DNA from: an uncultured Faecalibacterium sp.
GTDB taxonomy: Bacteria; Bacillota; Clostridia; Oscillospirales; Ruminococcaceae
Direction: 5' to 3'
DNA: 52,624 nt
NCBI GenBank assembly: GCA_944385995.1
Contig: CALWZL010000008.1
Span: 1-52,624 of the forward strand
Made by a program: the position numbers and the translations under genes. Shown one piece after another: positions 16,736-24,530 of the stretch. Position 1 is the stretch's first letter; the number at the start of each line of letters is the position of its first letter. The notes under the pieces were generated by a model that was given only the letters and a program-made list of their open reading frames with translations, was not told the origin of the DNA and did not search any database.

Positions 16736-17350
16736 ATGTATAAAAATATCATTTTTGATATCGGCGGCGTCATGGTGGATTTCAACCCCAAGGACTTTTT
16801 GCTGGAACGGTTCTGCAACAGCGCCACCGAAGAAAAGGTCTATGAACTGACCTTCGGCAGCGAGACCTGGAAAAAACTGGACGCCGGTCTCTGCACCCGC
16901 TACGAGGGCAATCAAGCCATGCTGGCTGCGGCCCAGGCCGAGCACTGCACCTTTGAGGTACAGGAAGTGCTGGAAAACTGGACCACCATCCTTCATATGC
17001 GCCGCCGGATGGTGGAGCTGGTCCGCCGTCTGAAAAATCACGGTTACTGTGTCTACTATCTGAGCAACATCCCCGAGGACACCCTGGCCCTCCTGATGGA
17101 GCGCGGACTGGAAGGCGTCTTTGACGGCGGCGTGGCCTCCTGTGATGTCCACATCAACAAGCCCGATCCCCGCATTTACAAGAGCCTTTTGGAAAAGTAC
17201 AAGCTGATCGCCAATGAGTGTGTTTTCATCGATGACAGCCGCGCCAATGTTCAGACTGCTTTCCAGCTGGGTATGAACAGCATCCAGATGAAAGACAGCG
17301 TCGACACCCTGATTCGCAGCCTGGCCACCTGCAACGTCACCCTCCGCTGA
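16736..17350 (+). CDS. YihX-like HAD phosphatase
   Basis: A 204-residue HAD hydrolase. Motif I is FDIGGVMVDF: the nucleophilic Asp is present while the usual second Asp is Gly, as in YihX/GS1-like sugar-phosphate phosphatases. Motif II is YLSNIPEDT, motif III the Lys in INKPDPRIY, motif IV FIDDSRANV. Alpha-glucose-1-phosphatase activity is known for E. coli YihX; the substrate here is not established. ATG at 16736 has AGGAGA seven bases upstream. It is transcribed divergently from ylmC and ends at a bidirectional hairpin. Confidence 0.88.
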   Translation: MYKNIIFDIGGVMVDFNPKDFLLERFCNSATEEKVYELTFGSETWKKLDAGLCTRYEGNQAMLAAAQAEHCTFEVQEVLENWTTILHMRRRMVELVRRLKNHGYCVYYLSNIPEDTLALLMERGLEGVFDGGVASCDVHINKPDPRIYKSLLEKYKLIANECVFIDDSRANVQTAFQLGMNSIQMKDSVDTLIRSLATCNVTLR

Positions 17351-17358
17351 GACAAAGC

Positions 17359-17411
17359 AAAGCTCCCCTGCTACACACCCCTTTGAGGATGCGCGGCGGG
17401 GGAGCTTTTTT
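17359..17411. terminator. Bidirectional terminator between the phosphatase and the DUF1540 gene
   Basis: AAAGCTCCCC (17359-17368) pairs with GGGGAGCTTT (17399-17408), followed on plus by TTTTTT; on minus a weaker TTTGCTTTG follows. It separates two convergent genes. Confidence 0.78.
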
Positions 17412-17420
17412 CAGATGGAG

Positions 17421-17588
17421 TTACTTCTTCTGGTAGCTCTGGCAGAAGTGCGGGGTCTCAACCTGCTGGCTGCCGCAGTTGTCCGCTGCGCAGTGCTCCG
17501 TCACCTTGATCTGGGGCAGATTGCACTTGCAGCAGTCCACATTGTAGCGGCACTCGCCGACATCACAGATAACACCTTTGTTCTCCAT
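17421..17588 (-). CDS. DUF1540 cysteine-rich mini-protein
   Basis: A 55-residue protein with eight cysteines: ICDVGEC, NVDCCKC, EHCAADNC and HFC in order. This spacing is the DUF1540 pattern, which suggests a small metal-binding or disulfide-rich fold; the function is unknown and members are frequent in spore-forming Clostridia. ATG at 17586-17588 has AGAGGTG upstream and the stop is at 17421-17423. It is easily missed because it is so short. Confidence 0.85.
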   Translation of the reverse strand: MENKGVICDVGECRYNVDCCKCNLPQIKVTEHCAADNCGSQQVETPHFCQSYQKK

Positions 17589-17663
17589 TGTTTATCACCT
17601 CTCTCTGCAACCAGTATGCCCACAAATCAAGAGGCCTATGCAGGTCAATCGCTCTGGAAAACT

Positions 17664-18428
17664 TTACCGGGATGCCAGATAGGCGCCCGCCATCAACAAG
17701 CCATAGATGACCGGCTGGTGGAGCAGATACAGCAGCAGCGAGTGCCGGCCCATCCAACCCAGCGACGGGCAAATGGAGCGGCGCAGCGGCTCCATGTTCT
17801 CCCTGCCAACCACCTTGTGAAGAAAAAAGCCCGCCCAGAACAAAAACAGCCACGGAATCAGCGAGAAATAGTCGGTGGAATAAAATCCCGGCTGCGGAAA
17901 GCCCAGGAAGGCGGTCAGGGTATTTGCGTAGAAACCAGCGGGCACCGGCGCCAGCAACAGCCCTTCAAAGCCCAGGAAACCCTGGTTGACATTCCGGGTC
18001 AGGAAAAACAAAGCCGCGCTCACTGCCAATCCAACGCCGGCCGGCACCCGGTCCAACAGAGGCCGAACCAAAGCGGTCAAAAGCATCGCTGAACCCAGAA
18101 AGGTCAGAACGCCAAAGAGCACCAGATCGGCAGGCATCAAAGCCCAGGTCACCAGGGTGACCAGAGCTCCCGCGCCAAAGACTTCCGCACCCCGCCGGGC
18201 TGTTTTGTGACCCAGCGGTACGCAGAAGCCGGACAGAAGGATAAAAATCCAGCAGATGGTCTGCTGCCAAATGTACCCGGGTTTGTCCTGATACCATTGG
18301 ACCGGCAGACCGAACAGAAAGACCAGGTCCCACATGCCGTGATAAAACATCATACTGATGAGATCCAGACCCCTCAGTTCATCCAGCAGCGCATAGCGGC
18401 CGCCCGGCTGTATGGATTGCTTCACCAT
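17664..18428 (-). CDS. DUF1624 / heparan-alpha-glucosaminide N-acetyltransferase-like membrane protein
   Basis: A 254-residue polytopic membrane protein with about seven or eight helices. The N-terminal LLDELRGLDLISMMFYHGMWDL, in pieces, is the DUF1624 (HGSNAT catalytic) signature; related proteins carry acyl groups across the membrane to glycans. Acceptor unknown. Two start codons compete: ATG at 18432-18434 lies one base from AGGAGG, ATG at 18426-18428 lies seven bases from it, so the second is chosen. A candidate promoter (TTGGAT, 18 bases, TAAAGT) lies just upstream. Confidence 0.83.
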   Translation of the reverse strand: MVKQSIQPGGRYALLDELRGLDLISMMFYHGMWDLVFLFGLPVQWYQDKPGYIWQQTICWIFILLSGFCVPLGHKTARRGAEVFGAGALVTLVTWALMPADLVLFGVLTFLGSAMLLTALVRPLLDRVPAGVGLAVSAALFFLTRNVNQGFLGFEGLLLAPVPAGFYANTLTAFLGFPQPGFYSTDYFSLIPWLFLFWAGFFLHKVVGRENMEPLRRSICPSLGWMGRHSLLLYLLHQPVIYGLLMAGAYLASR

Positions 18429-18446
18429 GTACATACCTCCTCTACC

Positions 18447-18476
18447 ACTTTAAAAGATGACCACGCAGAAATCCAA
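18447..18476 (-). promoter_or_regulatory. Possible promoter of the DUF1624 gene
   Basis: On the minus strand TTGGAT (18471-18476), 18 bases, TAAAGT (18447-18452). The leader would be very short, with AGGAGG right after the predicted start. Confidence 0.45.
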
Positions 18477-18503
18477 ACGTTTCAAGCATCTTCGTCTGCA
18501 AAG

Positions 18504-18533
18504 CAAAAGAGCGCTCGGTCAAGCCGAACGCTC
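18504..18533 (-). terminator. tRNA-Leu(UAA) terminator
   Basis: Ten-base-pair stem (18509-18518 with 18524-18533) and five-base loop, followed on the minus strand by TTTTGCTTT, starting 9 bases after the tRNA 3' end. Confidence 0.85.
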
Positions 18534-18541
18534 CTTCGCGA

Positions 18542-18625
18542 TGCCGCCGACGGGGGTCGAACCCGTACTCTGTCTCCAGAAAGGGATTTTAAGTCCCTCG
18601 TGTCTGCCAATTTCACCACAGCGGC
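18542..18625 (-). tRNA. tRNA-Leu (anticodon UAA)
   Basis: An 84-base class II tRNA. Acceptor GCCGCTG pairs with CGGCGGC plus discriminator A; D-loop GGTGAAATTGGCAGACAC, anticodon loop CTTAAAA with TAA, a long variable arm and T-loop GGTTCGACC. CCA is not encoded: the next bases are TCG. Own promoter and terminator flank it. Confidence 0.95.
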
Positions 18626-18673
18626 CCAAACAGCTGCCGCGCAGAATCTGCGCGGCAGCTCCAGACGAACTAT

Positions 18674-18702
18674 ATAATACAATAGGACAGGCTTTTTGTC
18701 AA
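18674..18702 (-). promoter_or_regulatory. tRNA-Leu(UAA) promoter
   Basis: On the minus strand a consensus TTGACA (18697-18702), 17 bases, TATTAT (18674-18679), about 50 bases before the tRNA. Confidence 0.88.
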
Positions 18703-18712
18703 CCAAAATCCA

Positions 18713-20233
18713 TCAGACCCGGCCGCCGTGCAGTTCAGCGTACATCTTTTCACGACAATCAGCCACAGCAGGGGTCATGTTGATATAGTGCTTGTGGGGG
18801 CATTCCAGCCGCAGCTCGCTCTCCCAAACCTCGTAGGTGAGCTGATGGGCCACATACTCCCGCCGCTCACTGATGGAAGGAAGTTCAATGGCCAGCTGGC
18901 CGCCCAGAATATAGGGAACCAACAGCTGTTTGACCGCCGTCGGGGTGAAGGTGATGGTCCGCTCCACTGCGTCGGGGTCCAGGTTGACCATGGTGATGGG
19001 CTTGCCGGCCTCGATCACTTCCCCATCCATAGCGATCAGGTCGCACTGGGCCTGACCATTGGCATCGTACAGACGCCAGGGCATCTTCTTGCCCGGAATG
19101 ATGGCCTTGCTAACGCTGTCCGAACATTTCATCTTGGGCAGATAGCTTCCGTCGGCCTGCTTGACAGCCACCAGCTTATATACACCGCCAAAGACAGGAT
19201 CGGAAGCCGAGGTGATGAGGTTTTCACCGACGCCATAGGAATCAAAGTGGGCATGTTCATACAGCTCCATGTTGGCGATCTTCTTCTCATCCAGCGCATT
19301 GGATGCAACCAGTTTGATGTAGGGCTTGCCGGCTGCATCCAGGGCCTTGCGCAGACGCTTGGAGCCGCGTGCCAGGTCGCCGGAGTCAATCCGGGCCGAC
19401 TTGACCCGCTTGTTGGGATCGTCGGGATACTTCTCGATCAGATAGTCATCCAGCTTAATCAGGTTGGGCAGGCCGCTCTCCATAATATTATAGGTGTCCA
19501 GCAGCAGGCTCACCGAGTCGGGATAGGTATCTGCAAAGGCCTTGAAGGCGTCAAATTCGGTGGGGAAAAACTCAATGAAGCTGTGTGCCACTGTGCCCAC
19601 GGCCTTGACCTCAGCGCCGTATTTCATTTCAGCCAGGCAGTTGGCAGTGCCTATGCAGCCGCCCAGAACGGCCGCATAGGCGCCGTCGTTGCCGGCACTC
19701 TCGCCCTGGGCGCGCCGGGTGCCAAACTCCATGACACTGCGGGGGGTGTGGGTGTTCAGGCCCACCACACGGGTCGCCTTGGTGGCAATCAGGCTGTGGA
19801 AGTTGATGGTCTGAAGCAGATAGGTCTCGATCAGGATTGCGCCCACCATGTCGCACTCAATCCGCACCATCTGAACGTTGGGATAGCAGACGGTTCCCTC
19901 GGGCAAAGCATACATATCGCCCTGCCAGCGATAGGTCCGCAGGTAATCACAGAATTCCTCGCTCATTCCCTTGGTCCGCAGCCACCAGATGTCCTGGGCG
20001 TTGAAGTGGTAGTTGAGCAGGAAGCGGGTCAGTTTGCGCTGGCCTGCGCTGATCGAATAGCCCTGTTCGTCCGGATTTTTGCGGAAGAACATATCAAAGA
20101 CCAGCCGCGTATCCTTATAGCCATTCAGAAACAGGCAGTTGGCCATGGTGAATTCGTAGAAATCCACCACCATGGCAGGATTATCGTAATCTTCATCGGG
20201 AATATACGGGATGACTTCGACTTTATTTTCCAT
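18713..20233 (-). CDS. pncB: Nicotinate phosphoribosyltransferase
   Basis: PncB joins nicotinate and PRPP, with ATP hydrolysis, to form nicotinate mononucleotide in NAD salvage. The 506-residue protein starts with MVVDFYEFTMANCLFLNGY in pieces, the family's N-terminal signature; later come FGTRRAQG with the region around the phosphohistidine site, LLDTYNIMESGLPNLI, RIDSGDLA and the GVGENLITS phosphate-binding loop. It belongs to the longer Firmicutes form. ATG at 20231-20233 has GAGGGGA upstream; a longer reading would add 15 unlikely residues. It has its own promoter with a NiaR-like site upstream. Confidence 0.95.
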   Translation of the reverse strand: MENKVEVIPYIPDEDYDNPAMVVDFYEFTMANCLFLNGYKDTRLVFDMFFRKNPDEQGYSISAGQRKLTRFLLNYHFNAQDIWWLRTKGMSEEFCDYLRTYRWQGDMYALPEGTVCYPNVQMVRIECDMVGAILIETYLLQTINFHSLIATKATRVVGLNTHTPRSVMEFGTRRAQGESAGNDGAYAAVLGGCIGTANCLAEMKYGAEVKAVGTVAHSFIEFFPTEFDAFKAFADTYPDSVSLLLDTYNIMESGLPNLIKLDDYLIEKYPDDPNKRVKSARIDSGDLARGSKRLRKALDAAGKPYIKLVASNALDEKKIANMELYEHAHFDSYGVGENLITSASDPVFGGVYKLVAVKQADGSYLPKMKCSDSVSKAIIPGKKMPWRLYDANGQAQCDLIAMDGEVIEAGKPITMVNLDPDAVERTITFTPTAVKQLLVPYILGGQLAIELPSISERREYVAHQLTYEVWESELRLECPHKHYINMTPAVADCREKMYAELHGGRV

Positions 20234-20313
20234 AGAGCGTTCCCCTCTTCTTGTATCAAAAACGTCCGTTGAATCCATCAGATGCTGCAGGACTTCGCCT
20301 GCGTATTAACGAT

Positions 20314-20342
20314 ATGATAGCATCATTTGCCCCCGGGCGCAA
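20314..20342 (-). promoter_or_regulatory. pncB promoter
   Basis: On the minus strand TTGCGC (20337-20342), 17 bases ending ATGC, TATCAT (20314-20319), an extended -10 type. Confidence 0.7.
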
Positions 20343-20378
20343 GGTTTTTTGCAAAATTCCGGTCAAATCCAGGCAATC

Positions 20379-20395
20379 TGTCTTGACAGGTGTCA
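20379..20395. promoter_or_regulatory. Candidate NiaR (niacin repressor) site upstream of pncB
   Basis: CTGTCTTGACAGGTGTC contains two overlapping inverted repeats, CTGTC-TT-GACAG and TGACA-GG-TGTCA. It fits the core of the streptococcal NiaR operator as I recall it (GTGTMTTKACASST) at 13 of 14 positions. It lies about 40 bases upstream of the pncB -35 box. pncB is a usual NiaR target. Confidence 0.5.
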
Positions 20396-20465
20396 GTTTT
20401 TCGGCATCTTGCTTCCACCTCGGCGCTGTCAGGTCCAGAGATATTGAAACAATCCCATCCAAACA

Positions 20466-20494
20466 CAAAAGGGCCCCGGTCAAGCCGGGGCCCT
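20466..20494 (-). terminator. guaB terminator
   Basis: AGGGCCCCGG / CCGGGGCCCT, a perfect ten-base-pair stem with five-base loop, followed on the minus strand by TTTGTG, 12 bases after the guaB stop. Confidence 0.9.
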
Positions 20495-20506
20495 GCAAAC
20501 AGAGGA

Positions 20507-22021
20507 TTAGCCGTTCATGATATTGGGGGTAGAGTTCTTGAGCAGAACGTCGTGGCTGCCGCCCTCCACAATGGAGGTGGAGGAAACCACCGTCAGCTTG
20601 GCCTTCTCCTGCAGCTCAGGGATGGAGAGGGCGCCGCAGTTGCACATGGTGCTCTTGACCTTATACAGGGTGGTCTGGACACCGTCAGCCAAGGGGCCGG
20701 CGTAGGGCACATAGCTGTCCACGCCTTCCTCAAAGGACAGCTTGGTGGCGCCGCCCAGGTCGTACCGCTGCCAGTTGCGGGCGCGGTTGGAACCCTCGCC
20801 CCAGTACTCCTTCATGTACTGGCCATTGATGCGGACGCGGTTGGAGGGGCTCTCGTCGAAGCGGGCGAAGTAGCGGCCCAGCATCACGAAATCCGCGCCC
20901 ATGGCCAGAGCCAGGGTGATGTGATAGTCGTGGACAATGCCGCCGTCCGAGCAGATGGGGACATAGATGCCGGTCTCCTTATAATATTCGTCGCGGGCCT
21001 TGGCAACCTCGATGACTGCGGTGGCCTGGCCGCGGCCAATGCCCTTGGTCTCGCGGGTGATGCAAATGGAACCGCCGCCGATGCCGATCTTGACGAAGTC
21101 CGCGCCAGCCTCAGCCAGGAAGCGGAAACCGTCCCGATCCACAACATTGCCGGCGCCCACCTTCACCTTGTCGCCGTAGTGCTCGCGAATCCAGCTCAGG
21201 GTGCGGCTCTGCCACTCCGAGAAGCCCTCGGAAGAGTCAATGCACAGAACATCGACGCCGGCCTCCACCAGAGCGGGAACACGCTCGGCATAGTCACGGG
21301 TGTTGATACCAGCGCCCACCACATAGCTCTTGCGGGAATCCAGCAGCTCGTTGGCGTTCTCCTTGTGGGAGTTGTAGTCCTTGCGGAACACAAAATACTT
21401 CAGATGACCCTCGGCATCCACCAGGGGCAGGGTGTTGATCTTGTTGTCCCAGATGATGTTGTTGCAGTCGTGGAGGGAAGTATTCTCGGGAGCGGTGACC
21501 AGCTTGCTCATGGGGGTCATGAAGGTGGTGACCGGTGCATCGTCAGGGGTATGGTTGATCCGGTAGTCACGAGAGGCCACAATGCCCAGCAGCTTGCCGT
21601 TGGCGGTGCCGTCATCGGTGATGGCGATGGTGGAGTGGCCGGTCTTGGCCTTCAACTCCAGCACGTCGTGGAGGGTTGCCTCAGGGGACAGGTTGGAATC
21701 AGATACCACATAGCCGGCCTTGTACATCTTGACGCGGCGAACCATTGCAGCTTCATCTTCGATGCTCTGGGAACCATAGATGAAGGAAACGCCGCCCTGG
21801 CGGGCCAGCGCAATGGCCAGCTTCTCACCCGACACAGACTGCATGATGGCACTGACCATCGGGATGTTCATTTCAAGCGGGCACTTCTCTTCTCCCTTGC
21901 GGTACTTCACCAGCGGGGTCTTCAGACTCACTGCGGTGGGCACATTCTCGGCTGATGAATAGCCGGGCACCAGCAGATATTCGCCGAAAGTACGGGAGGG
22001 TTCTTCATAAAAATATGCCAT
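20507..22021 (-). CDS. guaB: IMP dehydrogenase
   Basis: IMPDH oxidises IMP to XMP, the committed step of GMP synthesis. The 504-residue protein has the catalytic loop [12 protein letters not shown] with Cys320 and Thr322, two CBS domains at about 105-215 inserted in the barrel, SDGGI for phosphate binding, MLGRYFAR and the mobile flap with Arg-Tyr (NWQRYD). The N terminus ([18 protein letters not shown]) and the tail ([14 protein letters not shown]...CNCGALSI) differ from the B. subtilis type and match a divergent branch seen in some Clostridia. ATG at 22019-22021 has AAGGAGA upstream. Monocistronic, with promoter and terminator. Confidence 0.95.
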   Translation of the reverse strand: MAYFYEEPSRTFGEYLLVPGYSSAENVPTAVSLKTPLVKYRKGEEKCPLEMNIPMVSAIMQSVSGEKLAIALARQGGVSFIYGSQSIEDEAAMVRRVKMYKAGYVVSDSNLSPEATLHDVLELKAKTGHSTIAITDDGTANGKLLGIVASRDYRINHTPDDAPVTTFMTPMSKLVTAPENTSLHDCNNIIWDNKINTLPLVDAEGHLKYFVFRKDYNSHKENANELLDSRKSYVVGAGINTRDYAERVPALVEAGVDVLCIDSSEGFSEWQSRTLSWIREHYGDKVKVGAGNVVDRDGFRFLAEAGADFVKIGIGGGSICITRETKGIGRGQATAVIEVAKARDEYYKETGIYVPICSDGGIVHDYHITLALAMGADFVMLGRYFARFDESPSNRVRINGQYMKEYWGEGSNRARNWQRYDLGGATKLSFEEGVDSYVPYAGPLADGVQTTLYKVKSTMCNCGALSIPELQEKAKLTVVSSTSIVEGGSHDVLLKNSTPNIMNG

Positions 22022-22104
22022 GATCCAATCTCCTTTTCTATGCCACCTGTGAGACGCTGCGGCCACACTTGTTTCGCGCAACGCCGGAAATGATACTTGG
22101 CTAT

Positions 22105-22133
22105 ACTATACCACATTTGCGGCTGGAATACAA
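22105..22133 (-). promoter_or_regulatory. guaB promoter
   Basis: On the minus strand TTGTAT (22128-22133), 17 bases ending TGTGG, TATAGT (22105-22110), about 75 bases before the start. Confidence 0.75.
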
Positions 22134-22257
22134 AATATCCGGTCGACAAAGTTTTACAATCCGCAATGGCAAAAAACAGTCACTTTGCATAGTCAATGGA
22201 TGAAGAACCTGCAACTTATCCACAAAACACCCCTCTCACAGGGTCTCTCCACCCAAA

Positions 22258-22292
22258 CAAAAAAGCCCGTCTCTTGCAAGACGGACTTTTTT
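22258..22292 (-). terminator. Terminator of the small-RNA candidate
   Basis: AGTCCGTC / GACGGGCT, an eight-base-pair stem with one G-T pair and eight-base loop, followed on minus by TTTTTTG and on plus by TTTTTT, so probably bidirectional. Confidence 0.85.
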
Positions 22293-22432
22293 GCACACGA
22301 AGTGAGGTATCGCCTGTGTGGCACAGCCAGACAGCTGAGAAGGAGAACAGCCGGAGGAGGAGTTGGCCGCGCCCGACACCTCAAAAGCAAGAAGAAAAAG
22401 ATTTCACAGTCGCCGTATTGGCTCTCTGCTGT
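22258..22432 (-). ncRNA. Candidate small RNA with C-rich anti-Shine-Dalgarno loops
   Basis: A unit of about 175 bases between a good promoter (22439-22467) and an intrinsic terminator (22258-22292), holding no ORF with a ribosome site. On the minus strand GAGGTGTCG can pair with CGATACCTC over nine pairs, closing a large hairpin. Inside lie CTCCTCCTCC (complement of 22353-22362) and TTCTCCTTCTC (complement of 22337-22347), each able to sit in a loop closed by GGCC/GGCT or GGCTG/CAGCT. Such C-rich loops pair with ribosome binding sites in Gram-positive small RNAs such as FsrA or RsaE. I do not see 6S, SRP, tmRNA, T-box or purine-riboswitch cores. It could instead be a leader with terminator far upstream of guaB, or a long thioesterase 3' UTR. 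Confidence 0.5.
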
Positions 22433-22438
22433 AACTGT

Positions 22439-22467
22439 ATTGTAACTCTTTTGTCTCCAATTTGCAA
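22439..22467 (-). promoter_or_regulatory. Promoter of the small-RNA candidate
   Basis: On the minus strand TTGCAA (22462-22467), exactly 17 bases, TACAAT (22439-22444), in an AT-rich patch after the thioesterase stop. No gene start follows for over 400 bases. Confidence 0.75.
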
Positions 22468-22521
22468 TACCTTTTTGTAACTTTTTTGTAATTTAATCAA
22501 AATTGCTTTCCAGCTGCTCTT

Positions 22522-23256
22522 TTAAAAGCGGCAGAACAGTTCAAACGCTGCTTTGCCTTCCCGACGGCCGGTTACATACCAGCCCGGGCCCTGTTCCCCC
22601 TCTGCCTGGCCGTAAAACAATTCCATTTCCTCTCCAAAGGGGACCTGGCGGTGGTATTTGATGACTGCATACTGCATGGGACCCTGCTCAATGACCTCCT
22701 GGGGCAGAGCGTCACAGACCACGTCCAGATAGGCGGCATTGTTGATGTGACGGTTGGTGTCGCAGATGGAATAGCCGGCACGCCGCACACCCGCCGGGAT
22801 CAGCTCCGGCGCTTTGGGGACTGTCTGCGACAGCTCCCAAGCCACCTCCTCATTCCAGTGGCCCTCCATATCTTCGGGGATATGCCGTATGATCTTGCTG
22901 GAGTCGGTATCCACCAGCGTCCAGCGGGTATCCACCCGGGCAATCTCTTCCCCGCTCCCATTGCAGACCACCATCACCCGCTTATTGGCGGCGCGGCGGC
23001 TCTGTTCCGGGTAGGTGGTCAGGGTCAGGGTGTCCCGCATGGCGGGCACCTTGTAGAACTGGAACGCCTGCCGGCCCACCAGGTAGACCATGTGCCGTGC
23101 GCTGTAAAAAGCCTTGTCCATGCCCAATTCCCAGGCATGGGCTGTGGCCAGATGCTCGGCACAGCGCAGCAGGGCCGAAGGCTTCATCAGGCCGCGAAAG
23201 TCCACATCCCCTTCGTCCAGGGTCATCTGTTCGGTGTAAAAGCTCCGGTATTCCAT
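22522..23256 (-). CDS. Acyl-ACP thioesterase
   Basis: A 244-residue FatA/FatB-type thioesterase with two hot-dog domains. It frees fatty acids from acyl carrier protein in the cytosol. The second half has the catalytic pattern SICDTNRHINNAAYLD, with the Asn-x-His motif (N, H and N two apart) of plant and bacterial acyl-ACP thioesterases; the first half has a MVYLVGRQAFQFYKVP strand. ATG at 23254-23256 has GGAG upstream. It begins 27 bases after potD on the same strand and is probably the last gene of the pot transcription unit, an unusual partner for polyamine transport. Confidence 0.9.
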   Translation of the reverse strand: MEYRSFYTEQMTLDEGDVDFRGLMKPSALLRCAEHLATAHAWELGMDKAFYSARHMVYLVGRQAFQFYKVPAMRDTLTLTTYPEQSRRAANKRVMVVCNGSGEEIARVDTRWTLVDTDSSKIIRHIPEDMEGHWNEEVAWELSQTVPKAPELIPAGVRRAGYSICDTNRHINNAAYLDVVCDALPQEVIEQGPMQYAVIKYHRQVPFGEEMELFYGQAEGEQGPGWYVTGRREGKAAFELFCRF

Positions 23257-23283
23257 CGTGTTCTCCTTTCGGTTGGACGGACA

Positions 23284-24516
23284 TCAGTACATGTTCCGCA
23301 CCTTCCGGCGCATCTTGCGCCAGATATTGAAGCATGCCAGCACAACCATGGCCAGCAGCAACAGCAGGAACAAATACCCGCTGCCGCCCTCGTCATAGCT
23401 CTTCATCTCGCTCCACTTGACATCCAACTCACTGTTGACTTCCTCGCTCAGAGCCGTAAAGACCTGCTCTTTGGCGGCAATTTCTTCCGAGGGATAGGCG
23501 ATTTCGCTGTACTTCAGTTCATCGTCCAGCTGTTCCCAAACGGCAGTGCTGGGCGTGGTGTAACCAATATACTCGGCATTGGCAGTGCCTACGTCCACCT
23601 CACACATGAAGTTGATGAACATCTCTGCCGCTTCCTGGTTCTGACTGGTGGCAGGAATGCACATACAGTCCACCGACAGCACACTCCCCTCTTCCGGGAA
23701 GACCCAGGCCAGGTCGGGGTTGTCTCCAATCATGGTAATGGCATCGCCTGAATAGTATACGCCGATGGCCGCCTCGCCGCCGATCATCTTATCAAAAATT
23801 TCGTCCATCACGTAGGCCTGTACCAGAGGCTTTTGGGTCTTGAGCTGTTCCATCACCTCATCCACTTCGTCGGTGGTCGCAGGGTTGACGCTCTTTCCTT
23901 CCTTAAAGGCTGCGATGGCGTAGGCATCCCGGCTGTTGTTGAACATCAGAATGTTGCCGGCGTATTGCTCATCCCACAGGTCCGCCCAACTGGTGGGTGC
24001 CTGATCCACCATGGTGGTGTTGTAGATGATGCCGGTGGTACAGAGCATATAGGGAACTGTGTAGGCATTCTCGGGGTCATAGTCGGGGTTGCGGTACTGT
24101 TCATCGATCAGAGCAAAGTTGGGAATGTTGTCATAGTTGAGGGGCAGCAGCATCTCCTCATCAATCATCTTGGCTACCATATAGTCAGAAGGAATGATGA
24201 CATCATAGCTGGCTGCACCTGATTTCAGCTTGGCATACATCGACTCATTGGAATCAAAGGTGGTATAGTTCACATGGATGCCGGTCAGTTCTTCAAAGGC
24301 GGCCACCACATCCACGCTGCCATCCGAACCGCTGGAGATGTATTCGCCCCAGTTGTAGACATTCAGGGTGATGTTCTGGCCCGCAAACCGGGTCCAGTCA
24401 TAGTCTCCCGAGACGCTGATATCGTCGGTCACCTGGATGGGTTCCGCGGCCAGGGCGGTCCCGGTGCAGGCTGCCGCCAGCACCAGGGCAGACAGAAATG
24501 CAAACAGACGTTTCAT
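23284..24516 (-). CDS. potD: Spermidine/putrescine-binding protein with C-terminal membrane anchor
   Basis: A 410-residue PotD-like solute-binding protein. Residues 1-24 are a signal peptide (AxA-type end ALAA; a cysteine at 17 lies in only a partial lipobox). The mature part has NVYNWGEYI, the PSDYMVAKMI segment and Asp/Trp/Tyr residues expected to bind the polyamine. Residues about 379-397 form a transmembrane helix followed by a basic end (RKMRRKVRNMY), so the protein is tethered by its C terminus rather than by a lipid. ATG at 24514-24516 has GGGAGGGG upstream. Last of the four pot genes. Confidence 0.92.
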   Translation of the reverse strand: MKRLFAFLSALVLAAACTGTALAAEPIQVTDDISVSGDYDWTRFAGQNITLNVYNWGEYISSGSDGSVDVVAAFEELTGIHVNYTTFDSNESMYAKLKSGAASYDVIIPSDYMVAKMIDEEMLLPLNYDNIPNFALIDEQYRNPDYDPENAYTVPYMLCTTGIIYNTTMVDQAPTSWADLWDEQYAGNILMFNNSRDAYAIAAFKEGKSVNPATTDEVDEVMEQLKTQKPLVQAYVMDEIFDKMIGGEAAIGVYYSGDAITMIGDNPDLAWVFPEEGSVLSVDCMCIPATSQNQEAAEMFINFMCEVDVGTANAEYIGYTTPSTAVWEQLDDELKYSEIAYPSEEIAAKEQVFTALSEEVNSELDVKWSEMKSYDEGGSGYLFLLLLLAMVVLACFNIWRKMRRKVRNMY

Positions 24517-24530
24517 CTTGTCCCCTCCCC

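Noticed and set aside
22258-22432. Identity as 6S RNA, SRP RNA or purine riboswitch
   Set aside because: No SRP core (GGAAGG...AGCAG), no purine-riboswitch loops, and 5' and 3' ends do not form the long 6S closing helix. A covariance search could still overturn this.
22193-22445. Short frames on both strands within the small-RNA candidate
   Set aside because: None has an SD at proper distance, and composition is not protein-like.
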